Below are positions 6,391-13,587 of a stretch of 18,227 nucleotides of DNA, piece by piece; the first letter of the stretch is position 1, and the number at the start of each line of letters is the position of its first letter. The stretch spans positions 1 to 18,227 of the forward strand of contig JAFXPV010000004.1 in NCBI GenBank assembly GCA_017527625.1, in the 5' to 3' direction. The translations under genes and the position numbers were made by a program. The notes below the pieces were generated by a model. That model was not told the DNA's origin. It made no database searches and saw nothing but the letters and a program-made list of their open reading frames with translations. Source of the DNA: Bacteroidales bacterium (GTDB taxonomy: Bacteria > Bacteroidota > Bacteroidia > Bacteroidales > UBA932).

Positions 6391-8310
6391 TCACGCACGC
6401 AGCGCCCTCATTGCGTTCAGGACGGCGAGGACGGTGACTCCGACGTCTGCGAAGACGGCCATCCACATTGTGGCGACGCCGAAGGCTGCAAGCAGGAGCA
6501 CGAGGATCTTGATGCCGATCGAGAACCAGGTGTTCTCACGGGCGATGCGCAGCGTGCGGCGGGCGATGCCGGCGGCAGCGGCGACTTTCGAGGGCTTGTC
6601 GTCCATCAGCACTACGTCTGCGGCTTCAATGGCTGCATCCGAGCCGAGGGCTCCCATCGCTATGCCGATGTCGGCACGGGCCAGCACCGGGGCGTCATTG
6701 ATGCCGTCGCCCACGAAGGCCAGCGTGCTGCCGGAAGGTTTGGCTGCAAGCAGGGCCTCCACGCGGCTCACCTTGTCGGCCGGCATAAGACCTGCGTGCC
6801 ATTCGTCGATTCCGATTTCTTCCGCCACAGCCTTGCCGACCGCTTCGTGGTCTCCAGTCAGCATCACGGTCTTGGCCACACCCTGCGCTTTGAGGGCTGA
6901 GACGGCCTCGGCGGCATCTGCCTTGATGCGGTCTGCAATCACTATATGGCCCAGATAGATGCCGTCCTGGCTTACGTGGATTATGGTGCCTGTTTTTTCG
7001 CAATCGTGCCACTCAGCTCCGACCAGTTCCATCATCGACGGATTGCCGACGCACACTTTGTGACCGTTGACCACTGCCTCGATGCCCTTACCGGACAGCT
7101 CGTGCACATTTTCTATCACACAGTCGTCGTTTTCTTCGGGATATGCGGCACGCAGCGAAGCCGCTATGGGGTGGGTGCTGAAGCGCTCGACGTGGGCAGC
7201 CAGATGGAGCAGCTCCTTCTCTTCGATGATTTCGGGGTGGACTGCCACCACTTCGAAGACTCCTTCGGTCAGCGTGCCGGTCTTGTCGAAGACTACTGTT
7301 TCCATCCTCGACAGGGCCTCAAGATAGTTTGAGCCCTTGACCAGGATGCCTTTGCGGGAGGCTCCGCCGATGCCGCCGAAGAATGCCAGGGGCACGCTGA
7401 GCACGAGGGCGCAGGGGCAGGACACTACGAGGAACATCAGGGCGCGGTAGAGCCACGTCGAGAAGGCTCCGCCCAGCAGAGTCGGCACTACTGCCAGCAG
7501 CACCGCTGCCGCAACTACGATCGGCGTATATACCCTGGCGAAACGGGTGATGAAGTTTTCACTGCGGGACTTGTGCTCGGAAGCGTGCTCCACAAGCTCG
7601 AGGATGCGGGATGCAGTGGATTCGCCGAACTCTTTGGCGACCTTTACGCGGAGCACTCCGCTCAGGTTTACGCAGCCGGAGAGGATCTCGTCTCCTGCTT
7701 CTATCTTTCTCGGCACGCTTTCACCGGTGAGGGCAACGGTGTCGACAGATGAAGTTCCTTCCTTCACGACCCCGTCCACAGGCACTTTCTCACCCGGCTT
7801 GATGACTATCATATCCCCGGCCTTGAGGGCTTCGCAGGGCACGACTTTGATTTCACCGTCCTGCTCCAGGTTGGCCGTGTCGGGGCAGATGTCCATAAGG
7901 TGCGCGATGCTCTTGCGGCTGCGGCCTTCGGCTATTCCTTCGAACAGCTCGCCGACCTGGAAGAAGAGCATTACGAAGACTGCCTCGGGGAACTGGGTCG
8001 CCGCTTCGGGCAGGAATCCGATTGCAAGGGCACCGATGGTCGCCACGCTCATCAGGAAATTCTCGTCGAGGGCCTCGCCGTGAGCCAGGCTTTCAGCAGC
8101 TTCCTTCAGCGTGTCCCATCCGGCCACAAGGTAGGGCACAAGATAGACCAGCAGCAGCTGCCAGGTTGCAAGGTTTGTATTCTTTTCGATTACCACCGCC
8201 GCTATCAGCAGCACAGTAGCCACTGCAATCCTGATAAGGTTGCCGCGGGTTTCGTTTTCTTCCTCGTGATGATGGTGATGTTCGTGATTGTGGTTATGTT
8301 CGTGTGCCAT
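6391..8310 (-). CDS. Heavy-metal P-type ATPase, P1B-2 (Zn/Cd/Pb efflux type) with His-rich N-terminus
   Basis: This 639-residue inner-membrane pump has all P1B marks: the actuator TGES (195-198), the membrane CPC (298-300), the phosphorylated Asp342 in DKTGTLT, the HP dipeptide (380-381) and GDGINDAP (534-541). Lys601 and Asp622 in the last helices match the conserved Lys and Asp of ZntA/CadA enzymes, pointing to Zn(II), Cd(II) or Pb(II) export rather than copper. The usual N-terminal metal-binding domain with CxxC is absent. In its place, residues 3-15 include nine histidines (HEHNHNHEHHHHH), a likely metal-binding tail. It follows a Fur-family gene on the same strand (51 nt gap) and has its own candidate -7 box and an upstream palindrome. 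The metal is inferred from the transmembrane residues. Confidence 0.95.
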   Translation of the reverse strand: MAHEHNHNHEHHHHHEEENETRGNLIRIAVATVLLIAAVVIEKNTNLATWQLLLVYLVPYLVAGWDTLKEAAESLAHGEALDENFLMSVATIGALAIGFLPEAATQFPEAVFVMLFFQVGELFEGIAEGRSRKSIAHLMDICPDTANLEQDGEIKVVPCEALKAGDMIVIKPGEKVPVDGVVKEGTSSVDTVALTGESVPRKIEAGDEILSGCVNLSGVLRVKVAKEFGESTASRILELVEHASEHKSRSENFITRFARVYTPIVVAAAVLLAVVPTLLGGAFSTWLYRALMFLVVSCPCALVLSVPLAFFGGIGGASRKGILVKGSNYLEALSRMETVVFDKTGTLTEGVFEVVAVHPEIIEEKELLHLAAHVERFSTHPIAASLRAAYPEENDDCVIENVHELSGKGIEAVVNGHKVCVGNPSMMELVGAEWHDCEKTGTIIHVSQDGIYLGHIVIADRIKADAAEAVSALKAQGVAKTVMLTGDHEAVGKAVAEEIGIDEWHAGLMPADKVSRVEALLAAKPSGSTLAFVGDGINDAPVLARADIGIAMGALGSDAAIEAADVVLMDDKPSKVAAAAGIARRTLRIARENTWFSIGIKILVLLLAAFGVATMWMAVFADVGVTVLAVLNAMRALRA

Positions 8311-8335
8311 AGCTTTGCTTTGTTTGTTACGGGGG

Positions 8336-8343
8336 CAAAGTTA
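8336..8343 (-). promoter_or_regulatory. Candidate -7 promoter element for the metal ATPase gene
   Basis: The minus strand reads TAACTTTG, an exact TAnnTTTG match, 25 nt before the ATG at 8310. The 15-bp palindrome at 8356-8370 covers the -33 region of this promoter. That suggests the ATPase can be transcribed and controlled separately from the upstream Fur-family gene. Confidence 0.45.
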
Positions 8344-8355
8344 TGGAGCCGGACG

Positions 8356-8370
8356 TGCAACTCAGTTGCA
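8356..8370. promoter_or_regulatory. Perfect palindrome, candidate Fur/Zur-family operator
   Basis: TGCAACTCAGTTGCA is a perfect inverted repeat with 7-bp arms around a central C. It overlaps the last codons and stop of the Fur-family gene and lies 12 bp upstream of the ATPase -7 box. Position and symmetry fit an operator for a dimeric regulator. Which protein binds it is inference; no second copy was seen at the Fur gene's own promoter. Confidence 0.4.
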
Positions 8371-8787
8371 ATGTTTGCGGCACTTGGGGCAGATGCCGCT
8401 GACCATATAGTTGACGCTGTCGCCTTCATATCCGGCGGGAAGTGCGACTTCGGGGATGGCTATGTCTTCGAGGCAGAAGGTCTTGCGGCAGCTGGTGCAG
8501 TAGAAATGCACGTGCGCGTCTTCATCGTGGCTGTCGGAATGGCTGTGGCAGAGTTCGTAGCGCACTCCGTCGCTTCCGTCCTGGATGGTATGGACCAGGT
8601 GCTGCTCCCGGAACAGGGCCAGCGTGCGGCTGATGCCGGACTTGTCGATGGTCCCGATGGCATTCTCCAGCTCCGCCATCGACATCGGGCGGCCGGCACT
8701 GAGCAGAGTCGCTGCGATGAGGATGCGGTTCGCGGTGGGTTTGACACCGTGGTGCATCATAAGGTCTATGATATCTGTCCGGGTCAT
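8362..8787 (-). CDS. Fur-family metal-dependent transcriptional regulator (Zur-like)
   Basis: From the ATG at 8787 this gives 141 residues, normal for the family. An N-terminal winged helix (HGVKPTANRILIAATLL, then SISRT-like KSGISRTLALFREQHLV at 49-65) precedes a His-rich hinge, CHSHSDSHDEDAHVHFYC. Two CxxC pairs (97/100 and 133/136) can form the structural zinc site. A longer in-frame reading from 8964 exists, but its extra 59 residues do not resemble the family and would cross the divergent promoter, so the shorter start is chosen. The neighbouring zinc-type exporter favours a zinc or related metal sensor over an iron sensor, though PerR or Fur roles are not excluded. A -7-like box only 8 nt upstream suggests a leaderless mRNA. 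Confidence 0.9.
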   Translation of the reverse strand: MTRTDIIDLMMHHGVKPTANRILIAATLLSAGRPMSMAELENAIGTIDKSGISRTLALFREQHLVHTIQDGSDGVRYELCHSHSDSHDEDAHVHFYCTSCRKTFCLEDIAIPEVALPAGYEGDSVNYMVSGICPKCRKHCN

Positions 8788-8795
8788 TTCGGTTA

Positions 8796-8803
8796 CAAAA
8801 ATA
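8796..8803 (-). promoter_or_regulatory. Candidate -7 promoter element for the Fur-family gene
   Basis: The minus strand reads TATTTTTG, an exact TAnnTTTG match, ending 8 nt before the ATG at 8787. Transcription from it would begin at or very near the start codon. It lies within 25 bp of the divergent dipeptidase promoter box. Confidence 0.4.
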
Positions 8804-8815
8804 GGAATTATGTAG

Positions 8816-8823
8816 TACTTTTG
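8816..8823 (+). promoter_or_regulatory. Candidate -7 promoter element for the dipeptidase-MATE unit
   Basis: TACTTTTG is an exact TAnnTTTG match, ending 22 nt before the ATG at 8846. A weak TTAC lies 19 nt upstream in the -33 position. Confidence 0.4.
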
Positions 8824-8845
8824 CTTCACCAATAATGATGACGCA

Positions 8846-9541
8846 ATGAAAAGCAATTCGTTCCTTGTCTGTTTCGCGCTCTGCTGCCTTGTCGCCCTGG
8901 CCAGCAGTATGACGCCGGACCCTTCGCTCGACAATTCCGACTTTGTGAAGATTACCGATGTCATCCCCGATGCGATGCTCGAAGTCCGTTACTTCAGCAC
9001 TTACAACTTCGTCGGAGACAGGATCGACGGCTACAACGCTCCCGTGGCCTACCTGGCCAAGGAAGCTGCAGCGGCTCTCAAGAAGGCCAGCGACGTCTTT
9101 GTCAAAGACGGCTACCGCATACGTGTCTATGATGCCTACCGGCCCCAGATGGCCGTGGACCATTTCAAGGCGTGGGCAAAGGATGTTGAAGACACCCGGA
9201 TGAAGGCATATTTCTATCCGGAACTGGACAAGTCGGTGCTTTTCAAACTGGGCTACATTGCTTCCAGGTCAGGACACTCCAGAGGAAGCACCATTGATAT
9301 GACTATTTTCGATATGGCTGCCGGCCATAATGTAGATATGGGCGGTACCTTCGATTATTTCGGAGAGCTCTCCCATCCGGGCAACCAGCAGGCTGTCACT
9401 CCTCAGCAGTATGCCAACCGTATGTACCTGCGCAAAGTAATGGTCGATGCCGGTTTCAAGCCTTATGAAGAAGAGTGGTGGCATTTCACGCTTAAGGACG
9501 AGCCTTTCCCCGACACTTATTTCAATTTCCCCAACGAGTAG
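8846..9541 (+). CDS. D-alanyl-D-alanine dipeptidase, VanX/DdpX (M15D) family, exported
   Basis: This 231-residue protein has a hydrophobic signal peptide over about residues 1-21, then a VanX-type zinc peptidase domain. Arg99 in DAYRP is the substrate-stabilising arginine. SGHSRGSTID provides His144 and Asp151 as zinc ligands. EEWWHF provides the catalytic Glu210 and the third ligand His213. VanX itself is cytoplasmic and destroys D-Ala-D-Ala in vancomycin resistance. An exported copy in a Gram-negative would instead meet D-Ala-D-Ala or other cell-wall peptides in the periplasm, so recycling or scavenging is more likely. No vanHA-like genes are nearby. Its TAG stop overlaps the GTG start of the MATE gene by one base. 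The dipeptide specificity is inferred from the family. Confidence 0.92.
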   Translation: MKSNSFLVCFALCCLVALASSMTPDPSLDNSDFVKITDVIPDAMLEVRYFSTYNFVGDRIDGYNAPVAYLAKEAAAALKKASDVFVKDGYRIRVYDAYRPQMAVDHFKAWAKDVEDTRMKAYFYPELDKSVLFKLGYIASRSGHSRGSTIDMTIFDMAAGHNVDMGGTFDYFGELSHPGNQQAVTPQQYANRMYLRKVMVDAGFKPYEEEWWHFTLKDEPFPDTYFNFPNE

Positions 9542-10875
9542 TGTCCAGGAAAGACAACCATAAACTTCTTACGGAAGGGCCCGTTTCCAAAGCTATCCTG
9601 TCGCTGGCCCTGCCTTCCTGCATCAGTATGCTGGTCACCAGCATCTACAGCATAGTGTCTACTTTCTACGTCGGGCGCATAAGCACCCAGGCCACTGCCG
9701 CAGTAGGCATCAGTTTCTCGGCGATGTCGGTGATCCAGGCCCTGGGATTTATGTTCGGCCAGGGTTCCGGCACCTATATCTCCAGAGAGCTCGGCGCCCG
9801 CCATCGGAAGAACTCCGAACAGATGGCTGCGGTCGGGCTGGTTCACACGCTGCTTTCGGGCGTTGTGCTGGGACTGGCGGGCCTGCTGTTCCTCAGGCCT
9901 TTGTCCGTACTTCTGGGCTCCACCCCTACCATCCTTCCCGATACGATGGTCTATCTGTCCTGGGTGCTGATGGCCACGCCCTTCATTATGGGCGCCATAG
10001 TGCTCAACAACCAGATGCGCTTCCAGGGCAATGCAAGCTATGCGATGTGGGGCATCATCTCCGGCGCCCTGCTCAACGTCATACTCGCTCCCATCCTCAT
10101 CTTCGTCCTCGATATGGGCATACGCGGAGCGGGCATCTCGACCTTCGTCGGGGAGATGTTCAGCTTCTTTTTCCTGCTGATTATGTACCGCCGCACCGAC
10201 GACCTGACTCTCGACCTGCGCAATTTCGTATGGGGCAAGGGTTATTTCAAAGAAGTGCTGGCAGGAGGCACCCCCTCCCTTACGAGACAGGGGCTTGCCA
10301 GCATCAGCATCGCCCTCCTCAACAATGCGGCGGGAGTGTACGGCGACGAGGCCATAGCTGGAATGTCCATAGTTTCCCGGATAGCATTCATATTCTTGGC
10401 TGCGACAATAGGCCTCGGTCACGGTTTCCAGCCGATGTGCGGTTTCTCTTACGGCGCCGGCCTGTACGGCAGGGTCCGTGAAGGCTACAATTACGTCCTG
10501 AAAATCGGCACTGTCTTTATGCTGGTTTGCGCAGCCATAGGGCTCCTGTTTCCCGAGACCCTGGTCGGCTTCTTCCGCCACGATCCGAAAGTCATCGAGG
10601 TGGGTGCGGCCACCCTTCGCTGGCAGTGCCTGTCGCTGCCCCTCGTGCCGCTGGTGATGTACACCAATATGATTCTGCAGACCACTCGCCATTCCCTGCA
10701 GGCGAACATTATGGCGATGTCCCGCAACGGTCTGTTCTTCATCCCGGTAATACTGATACTTCCCCGCATCCTCGGCCTGCGCGGCGTGGAGATGGCCCAG
10801 ACCGTAGCCGACGTGATGTCCGCCATCCTCGCCGTCATAGTCATCCTCCGCTTCTTCCGCAAACTCCCGAAATAA
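9541..10875 (+). CDS. MATE-family multidrug/organic cation antiporter
   Basis: This 444-residue protein has about twelve hydrophobic segments and the two-fold MATE layout. The N-terminal segment LALPSCISMLVTSIYSIVST is typical of the family. It is followed by YVGRISTQATAAVGISFS and GQGSGTYISRELGAR, both characteristic. The C-terminal half begins near the loop after LDLRNFVWGKGYFKEVL, and GHGFQPMCGFSYGAG (about residues 296-310) is also diagnostic. Such proteins export cationic drugs or metabolites using Na+ or H+ gradients at the inner membrane. The GTG start shares its G with the TAG stop of the dipeptidase gene, so the two are probably translationally coupled. The substrate is unknown. It converges on the small gene at 10884 with only 8 bp between them. 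Confidence 0.94.
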   Translation: MSRKDNHKLLTEGPVSKAILSLALPSCISMLVTSIYSIVSTFYVGRISTQATAAVGISFSAMSVIQALGFMFGQGSGTYISRELGARHRKNSEQMAAVGLVHTLLSGVVLGLAGLLFLRPLSVLLGSTPTILPDTMVYLSWVLMATPFIMGAIVLNNQMRFQGNASYAMWGIISGALLNVILAPILIFVLDMGIRGAGISTFVGEMFSFFFLLIMYRRTDDLTLDLRNFVWGKGYFKEVLAGGTPSLTRQGLASISIALLNNAAGVYGDEAIAGMSIVSRIAFIFLAATIGLGHGFQPMCGFSYGAGLYGRVREGYNYVLKIGTVFMLVCAAIGLLFPETLVGFFRHDPKVIEVGAATLRWQCLSLPLVPLVMYTNMILQTTRHSLQANIMAMSRNGLFFIPVILILPRILGLRGVEMAQTVADVMSAILAVIVILRFFRKLPK

Positions 10876-10883
10876 TCAGACTG

Positions 10884-11114
10884 TCAGAGTTCGGGATCTA
10901 TGTCCTGGGCGTCGTCTTTGGGGAGCCCTTTGGCGGATTTGTGTCTGCTGCGCCAGATGCCGCGTGCCTTGAGGTTGCGGAACAGTTTTGTCAGGACGCC
11001 GTGCTGCCGGTGGAATTCCTCAGTCGCCCCCTTGAAAAAACCCTTGACGCCTGCCAGCACTATCAGCACGGCAAACACCGCAAGTGTAAAGAGGGTGATT
11101 ATGAGTATAAGCAT
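10884..11114 (-). CDS. Small single-helix membrane protein, unknown function
   Basis: A 76-residue frame with one strongly hydrophobic N-terminal segment (MLILIITLFTLAVFAVLIVLAGVKGFF) and a basic tail rich in Lys and Arg, ending acidic (DDAQDIDPEL). By the positive-inside rule the tail should face the cytoplasm. I do not recognise a named family, although short one-helix proteins of this shape are common in Bacteroidales. It lies 23 nt after the rhomboid gene on the same strand. An exact TATCTTTG -7 box ends 4 nt before its ATG, which supports it being a real gene with its own start site. A competing frame on the plus strand looks unlike a protein. Confidence 0.65.
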   Translation of the reverse strand: MLILIITLFTLAVFAVLIVLAGVKGFFKGATEEFHRQHGVLTKLFRNLKARGIWRSRHKSAKGLPKDDAQDIDPEL

Positions 11115-11118
11115 ACGG

Positions 11119-11126
11119 CAAAGATA
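11119..11126 (-). promoter_or_regulatory. Candidate -7 promoter element for the small membrane protein gene
   Basis: The minus strand reads TATCTTTG, an exact TAnnTTTG match, ending 4 nt before the ATG at 11114 and located after the rhomboid stop codon. The implied transcript would be leaderless. Confidence 0.38.
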
Positions 11127-11137
11127 GTAAACTTCCG

Positions 11138-11749
11138 CTAGAAACCCAGCTGGGACAGAAAATGCGCAATAATGCCGGGACGGCAGACCAGAGGGAATAT
11201 CAGACCGTATACTGCTCCCCAGAAGTGGGCCGAGTGGCCGATGTTGTCGATGTTACGCCTGGCCATATACCAGCAGTAAAGCAGGTACAGCGGAGCAAAG
11301 ATATATCCGGGAACCGGGATTGGGATGAAGAAGATGTAGATGCCCATCCGCGGTTCGAAGAGGATTGAGGCGAACAGAACAGCCGATACCGCGCCGGACG
11401 CTCCCACCGCATTGTAGTCAGGATTGTTCCTGAACTTGAGCAGGTCCGCGACAGTTGATACGGCGATGGCGGTGACATACAGCACCGCATAGAGGACAAG
11501 TCCGCGCAGGCTTCCGAAAGCAGCCGCGAAATACTTCTCCACTACACTTCCGAAGAAGTACAGCGTGAGCATATTGAAAATCAGATGCCCCCAGTTTGCG
11601 TGCACCAAGCCGTAGCTGAGAGTGCGGTACCACTGCCTGCGGTTCCATACCGCCCAGGCATTGAATTTCAGGGCGTGGTAATTCAGCCTCCCGTTGAAAC
11701 ACAGGATGCTGACTGCGGAAGTGACAAGTATGATAAGGAGTGTTACCAA
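11138..11749 (-). CDS. Rhomboid-family intramembrane serine protease
   Basis: This 203-residue polytopic membrane protein has the rhomboid catalytic pair: Ser118 in GASGA (116-120) and His175 in SAHFWGAVYG. The family's conserved early segment is also present: WYRTLSYGLVHANWGHLIFNMLTL appears as pieces at 40-63, with His50, His55 and Asn59. Rhomboids cut membrane proteins within or near their helices in the inner membrane. The start is TTG, one base after the yqeY stop. The hydrophobic first helix begins straight after it, and the next in-frame Met (residue 60) would delete essential sequence, so TTG is the sensible choice. It probably depends on yqeY translation. Its substrates are unknown. 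Confidence 0.92.
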   Translation of the reverse strand: MVTLLIILVTSAVSILCFNGRLNYHALKFNAWAVWNRRQWYRTLSYGLVHANWGHLIFNMLTLYFFGSVVEKYFAAAFGSLRGLVLYAVLYVTAIAVSTVADLLKFRNNPDYNAVGASGAVSAVLFASILFEPRMGIYIFFIPIPVPGYIFAPLYLLYCWYMARRNIDNIGHSAHFWGAVYGLIFPLVCRPGIIAHFLSQLGF

Positions 11750-11750
11750 G

Positions 11751-12200
11751 CTATGAGAGCAGCTCCTTGACGATGCCGGAGATGGTGCGGCCGTCAGAGA
11801 GGCCTGCCAGGGCCTTGTTGGCAGCGCCCATCACCTTGCCCATATCCTTGATGGATGTAGCTCCTACCTGAGCTATTATCTCCTGGATCTTGGCCCTTAC
11901 TTCTTCGGCTGAAAGCTGCTTGGGAAGATATTTCTCCATCACTGCAGCTTCGGCGAGCTCGTTGTCGGCAAGCTCCTGACGTCCTGCGGCAGCATATTGC
12001 TCCGCAGATTCCCGGCGCTGCTTGATGAGCTTCTGTATCATCTTCAGCACGTCGCCGTCGGTGACTTCGCCCACACCTGCTCCGCTGGTCTTGAATAGAA
12101 GTATTTCGCCTTTGATGGCGCGGGTGGCTGCCATAGCCACGGCATCCTTGGCCTTCATAGCCGCCTTGATGTCTTCTTGTATCTGTTGTTCGAGTGCCAT
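11751..12200 (-). CDS. yqeY: GatB/YqeY domain protein
   Basis: From the ATG at 12200 this gives 149 residues, the normal YqeY length, beginning MALEQQIQEDIKAAMKAKD. It continues with the family patterns KGEILLFKTSG, LIKQRRESAEQYAAAGRQELADNE, EKYLPKQLS and MGKVMGAANKALAG. YqeY resembles the C-terminal tRNA-binding domain of the amidotransferase subunit GatB and is thought to help tRNA or aminoacyl-tRNA handling; its exact role is not settled. A longer in-frame reading from 12326 adds 42 residues that do not match the family and overlap the divergent gene, so it is rejected. It heads the unit yqeY-rhomboid, with a 1-nt gap, and has an exact -7 box at 12222-12229. Confidence 0.94.
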   Translation of the reverse strand: MALEQQIQEDIKAAMKAKDAVAMAATRAIKGEILLFKTSGAGVGEVTDGDVLKMIQKLIKQRRESAEQYAAAGRQELADNELAEAAVMEKYLPKQLSAEEVRAKIQEIIAQVGATSIKDMGKVMGAANKALAGLSDGRTISGIVKELLS

Positions 12201-12221
12201 ATCTGTAATGCTTTGTTTATA

Positions 12222-12229
12222 CAAATTTA
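12222..12229 (-). promoter_or_regulatory. Candidate -7 promoter element for yqeY
   Basis: The minus strand reads TAAATTTG, an exact TAnnTTTG match, 21 nt before the ATG at 12200, in a 61-bp divergent gap. No good -33 element was found. Confidence 0.4.
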
Positions 12230-12248
12230 AGATTTTAGAGTAATTTGA

Positions 12249-12256
12249 TATCTTTG
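12249..12256 (+). promoter_or_regulatory. Candidate -7 promoter element for the PD40 lipoprotein gene
   Basis: TATCTTTG is an exact TAnnTTTG match, ending 5 nt before the ATG at 12262, with TTTA 19 nt upstream in the -33 position. The implied mRNA would be leaderless or nearly so. Confidence 0.42.
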
Positions 12257-12261
12257 GGGAT

Positions 12262-13587
12262 ATGAAAAAGGTATCGATTGTGCTTTGCCTTCTGGTGGCG
12301 GCAGCCTGCAACCGGGTCCAGTTCACGCCGGACGACGGCTGCCCGGAGATTTTCCCCGACTACGTGGGGGTGACTGTGCCGGAGTCTATGGCCGCACTCA
12401 GCTTCGAGATGGCTGACGGCAGGGAGATGTCCTGCCGCACGGAGCGCATCGCCGACACCCTTTTCTACTACGTGAAGGCCTGGGAGAAAGGCAGCCGCCA
12501 AGGCATCGAATATGCCCCCTTCAAGGTCTTCATCTCCCGCGACGAGATTCCCCCTTACATAGCCTACCGACTGATAGAGCCCAATTACGAGGGCTGGAGA
12601 CAGATGGGCATCTATTCCAGGGAGCTCGCATCCTACAAGGAAACGGCCATCGTACACAACAGCGCGACAGGCTGGGGCTGCGTCAACTGCCACAATTTTG
12701 CCGGCGGAGATCCTTCCCGGATGATGTTCCACGCCCGCGGACCCGGCGGAGGCACGATCTTCCGCGACGGTGACAATCTGCGCCTGCTCAACCTGGCCAC
12801 AATCGGCCCCAAGCGGCAGGGAACCTACCCGGCCTGGCATCCTTCCGGCAGATACATAGCCTTCTCTTCCAACTCCACCCAGCAGAGTTTCCCCATCACC
12901 GGTTCCCAGCCGGTGGAAGTGTACGACCACTTCTCGGACATCATACTGATGGACCTCCAGACAGACTCCGTCACCACTTACGCACCCCTGTTCAACGAGC
13001 AGGAGATGGAGACCTTCCCCGCCTGGTCGCCCGCGGGCGATATCCTCTACTATTGCAGCGCCCCGCAGCCGGAGAATGTTCCTCTGAGCCGTGGCAGCAT
13101 CCGCTACGCCCTGAAGGCCATCCGCTTCAGCGACGGGCAATTCCAGGGAGAGCCCTGGACCGTGTTTGCCAGCGACACTCTCTCCGTCTCATTCCCGAGA
13201 GTATACGGCAAATGGATGCTTTTCACCGCTGCAGCCTACGGCACCTTCCCCATCTGGCACAAGGAAGCCGACCTGTGGCTTCTGGACCTGGAGAGCGGCG
13301 AAGTCCGCAGGGCCGACGAACTCGACAGCCCCGACGCGGACAGCTACCACTCGTGGTCGCCCAACGGACGCTGGATTGTCTTCTCCAGCCGCCGGATAGA
13401 CGGCCGGTACACCCGTCTGTTCTTCTCCCACTTCGACGGGGAAGGCCATTTCACCAAACCGTTCCTGCTCCCCCAGAAGGACCCGCAGCACAACACGCTA
13501 CGCCTCACTTCATATAACATCCCGGAATTCGTCAATGCAGACCCGGGGTCACTGTCCAAACAAGTCAGCACAATGTTCGCCCGATGA
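12262..13587 (+). CDS. Lipoprotein with CxxCH motif and PD40/TolB-like beta-propeller
   Basis: This 441-residue protein begins with a lipoprotein signal (VAAAC, Cys16). A region of about 120 residues precedes CVNCH (140-144), the c-type haem attachment pattern. Several PD40/WD40-like blades follow: YPAWHPSGRYIAFSS (189-203), FPAWSPAGDILYYCS (252-266) and YHSWSPNGRWIVFSS further on. These are typical of TolB-type propellers that bind peptides or other proteins in the periplasm. I know this arrangement next to DUF6057 proteins in Bacteroidetes, but no function is established. Whether haem is really attached cannot be told; CxxCH could also bind a metal or form a disulfide, and no distal haem ligand can be assigned. 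The stop overlaps the next gene's start (ATGA), implying a two-gene unit. Confidence 0.85.
   Translation: MKKVSIVLCLLVAAACNRVQFTPDDGCPEIFPDYVGVTVPESMAALSFEMADGREMSCRTERIADTLFYYVKAWEKGSRQGIEYAPFKVFISRDEIPPYIAYRLIEPNYEGWRQMGIYSRELASYKETAIVHNSATGWGCVNCHNFAGGDPSRMMFHARGPGGGTIFRDGDNLRLLNLATIGPKRQGTYPAWHPSGRYIAFSSNSTQQSFPITGSQPVEVYDHFSDIILMDLQTDSVTTYAPLFNEQEMETFPAWSPAGDILYYCSAPQPENVPLSRGSIRYALKAIRFSDGQFQGEPWTVFASDTLSVSFPRVYGKWMLFTAAAYGTFPIWHKEADLWLLDLESGEVRRADELDSPDADSYHSWSPNGRWIVFSSRRIDGRYTRLFFSHFDGEGHFTKPFLLPQKDPQHNTLRLTSYNIPEFVNADPGSLSKQVSTMFAR

Noticed and set aside
8788..8964. N-terminal extension of the Fur-family protein to an upstream start
   Set aside because: The added 59 residues do not resemble the family, overlap the divergent dipeptidase gene and would span both promoters.
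8846..9541. Vancomycin-resistance gene
   Set aside because: The VanX-family enzyme carries a signal peptide and there are no vanH, vanA or vanRS genes nearby, so glycopeptide resistance is not supported.
9517..10692. 391-residue open frame on the minus strand
   Set aside because: It is opposite the clear MATE gene, very rich in Gly, His and Gln, and lacks hydrophobic structure or motifs; judged a shadow despite its length.
10866..10895. CCCGAA/TTCGGG inverted repeat between the MATE gene and the small gene as a terminator
   Set aside because: It has only 6 bp of stem with an 18-nt loop and no T run, and lies partly inside coding sequence.
12201..12326. N-terminal extension of YqeY
   Set aside because: The extra 42 residues overlap the divergent lipoprotein gene and are absent from the family; the ATG at 12200 gives the standard protein.
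12235..13140. 301-residue open frame on the minus strand
   Set aside because: It is opposite the PD40 lipoprotein gene and has no recognisable domain.
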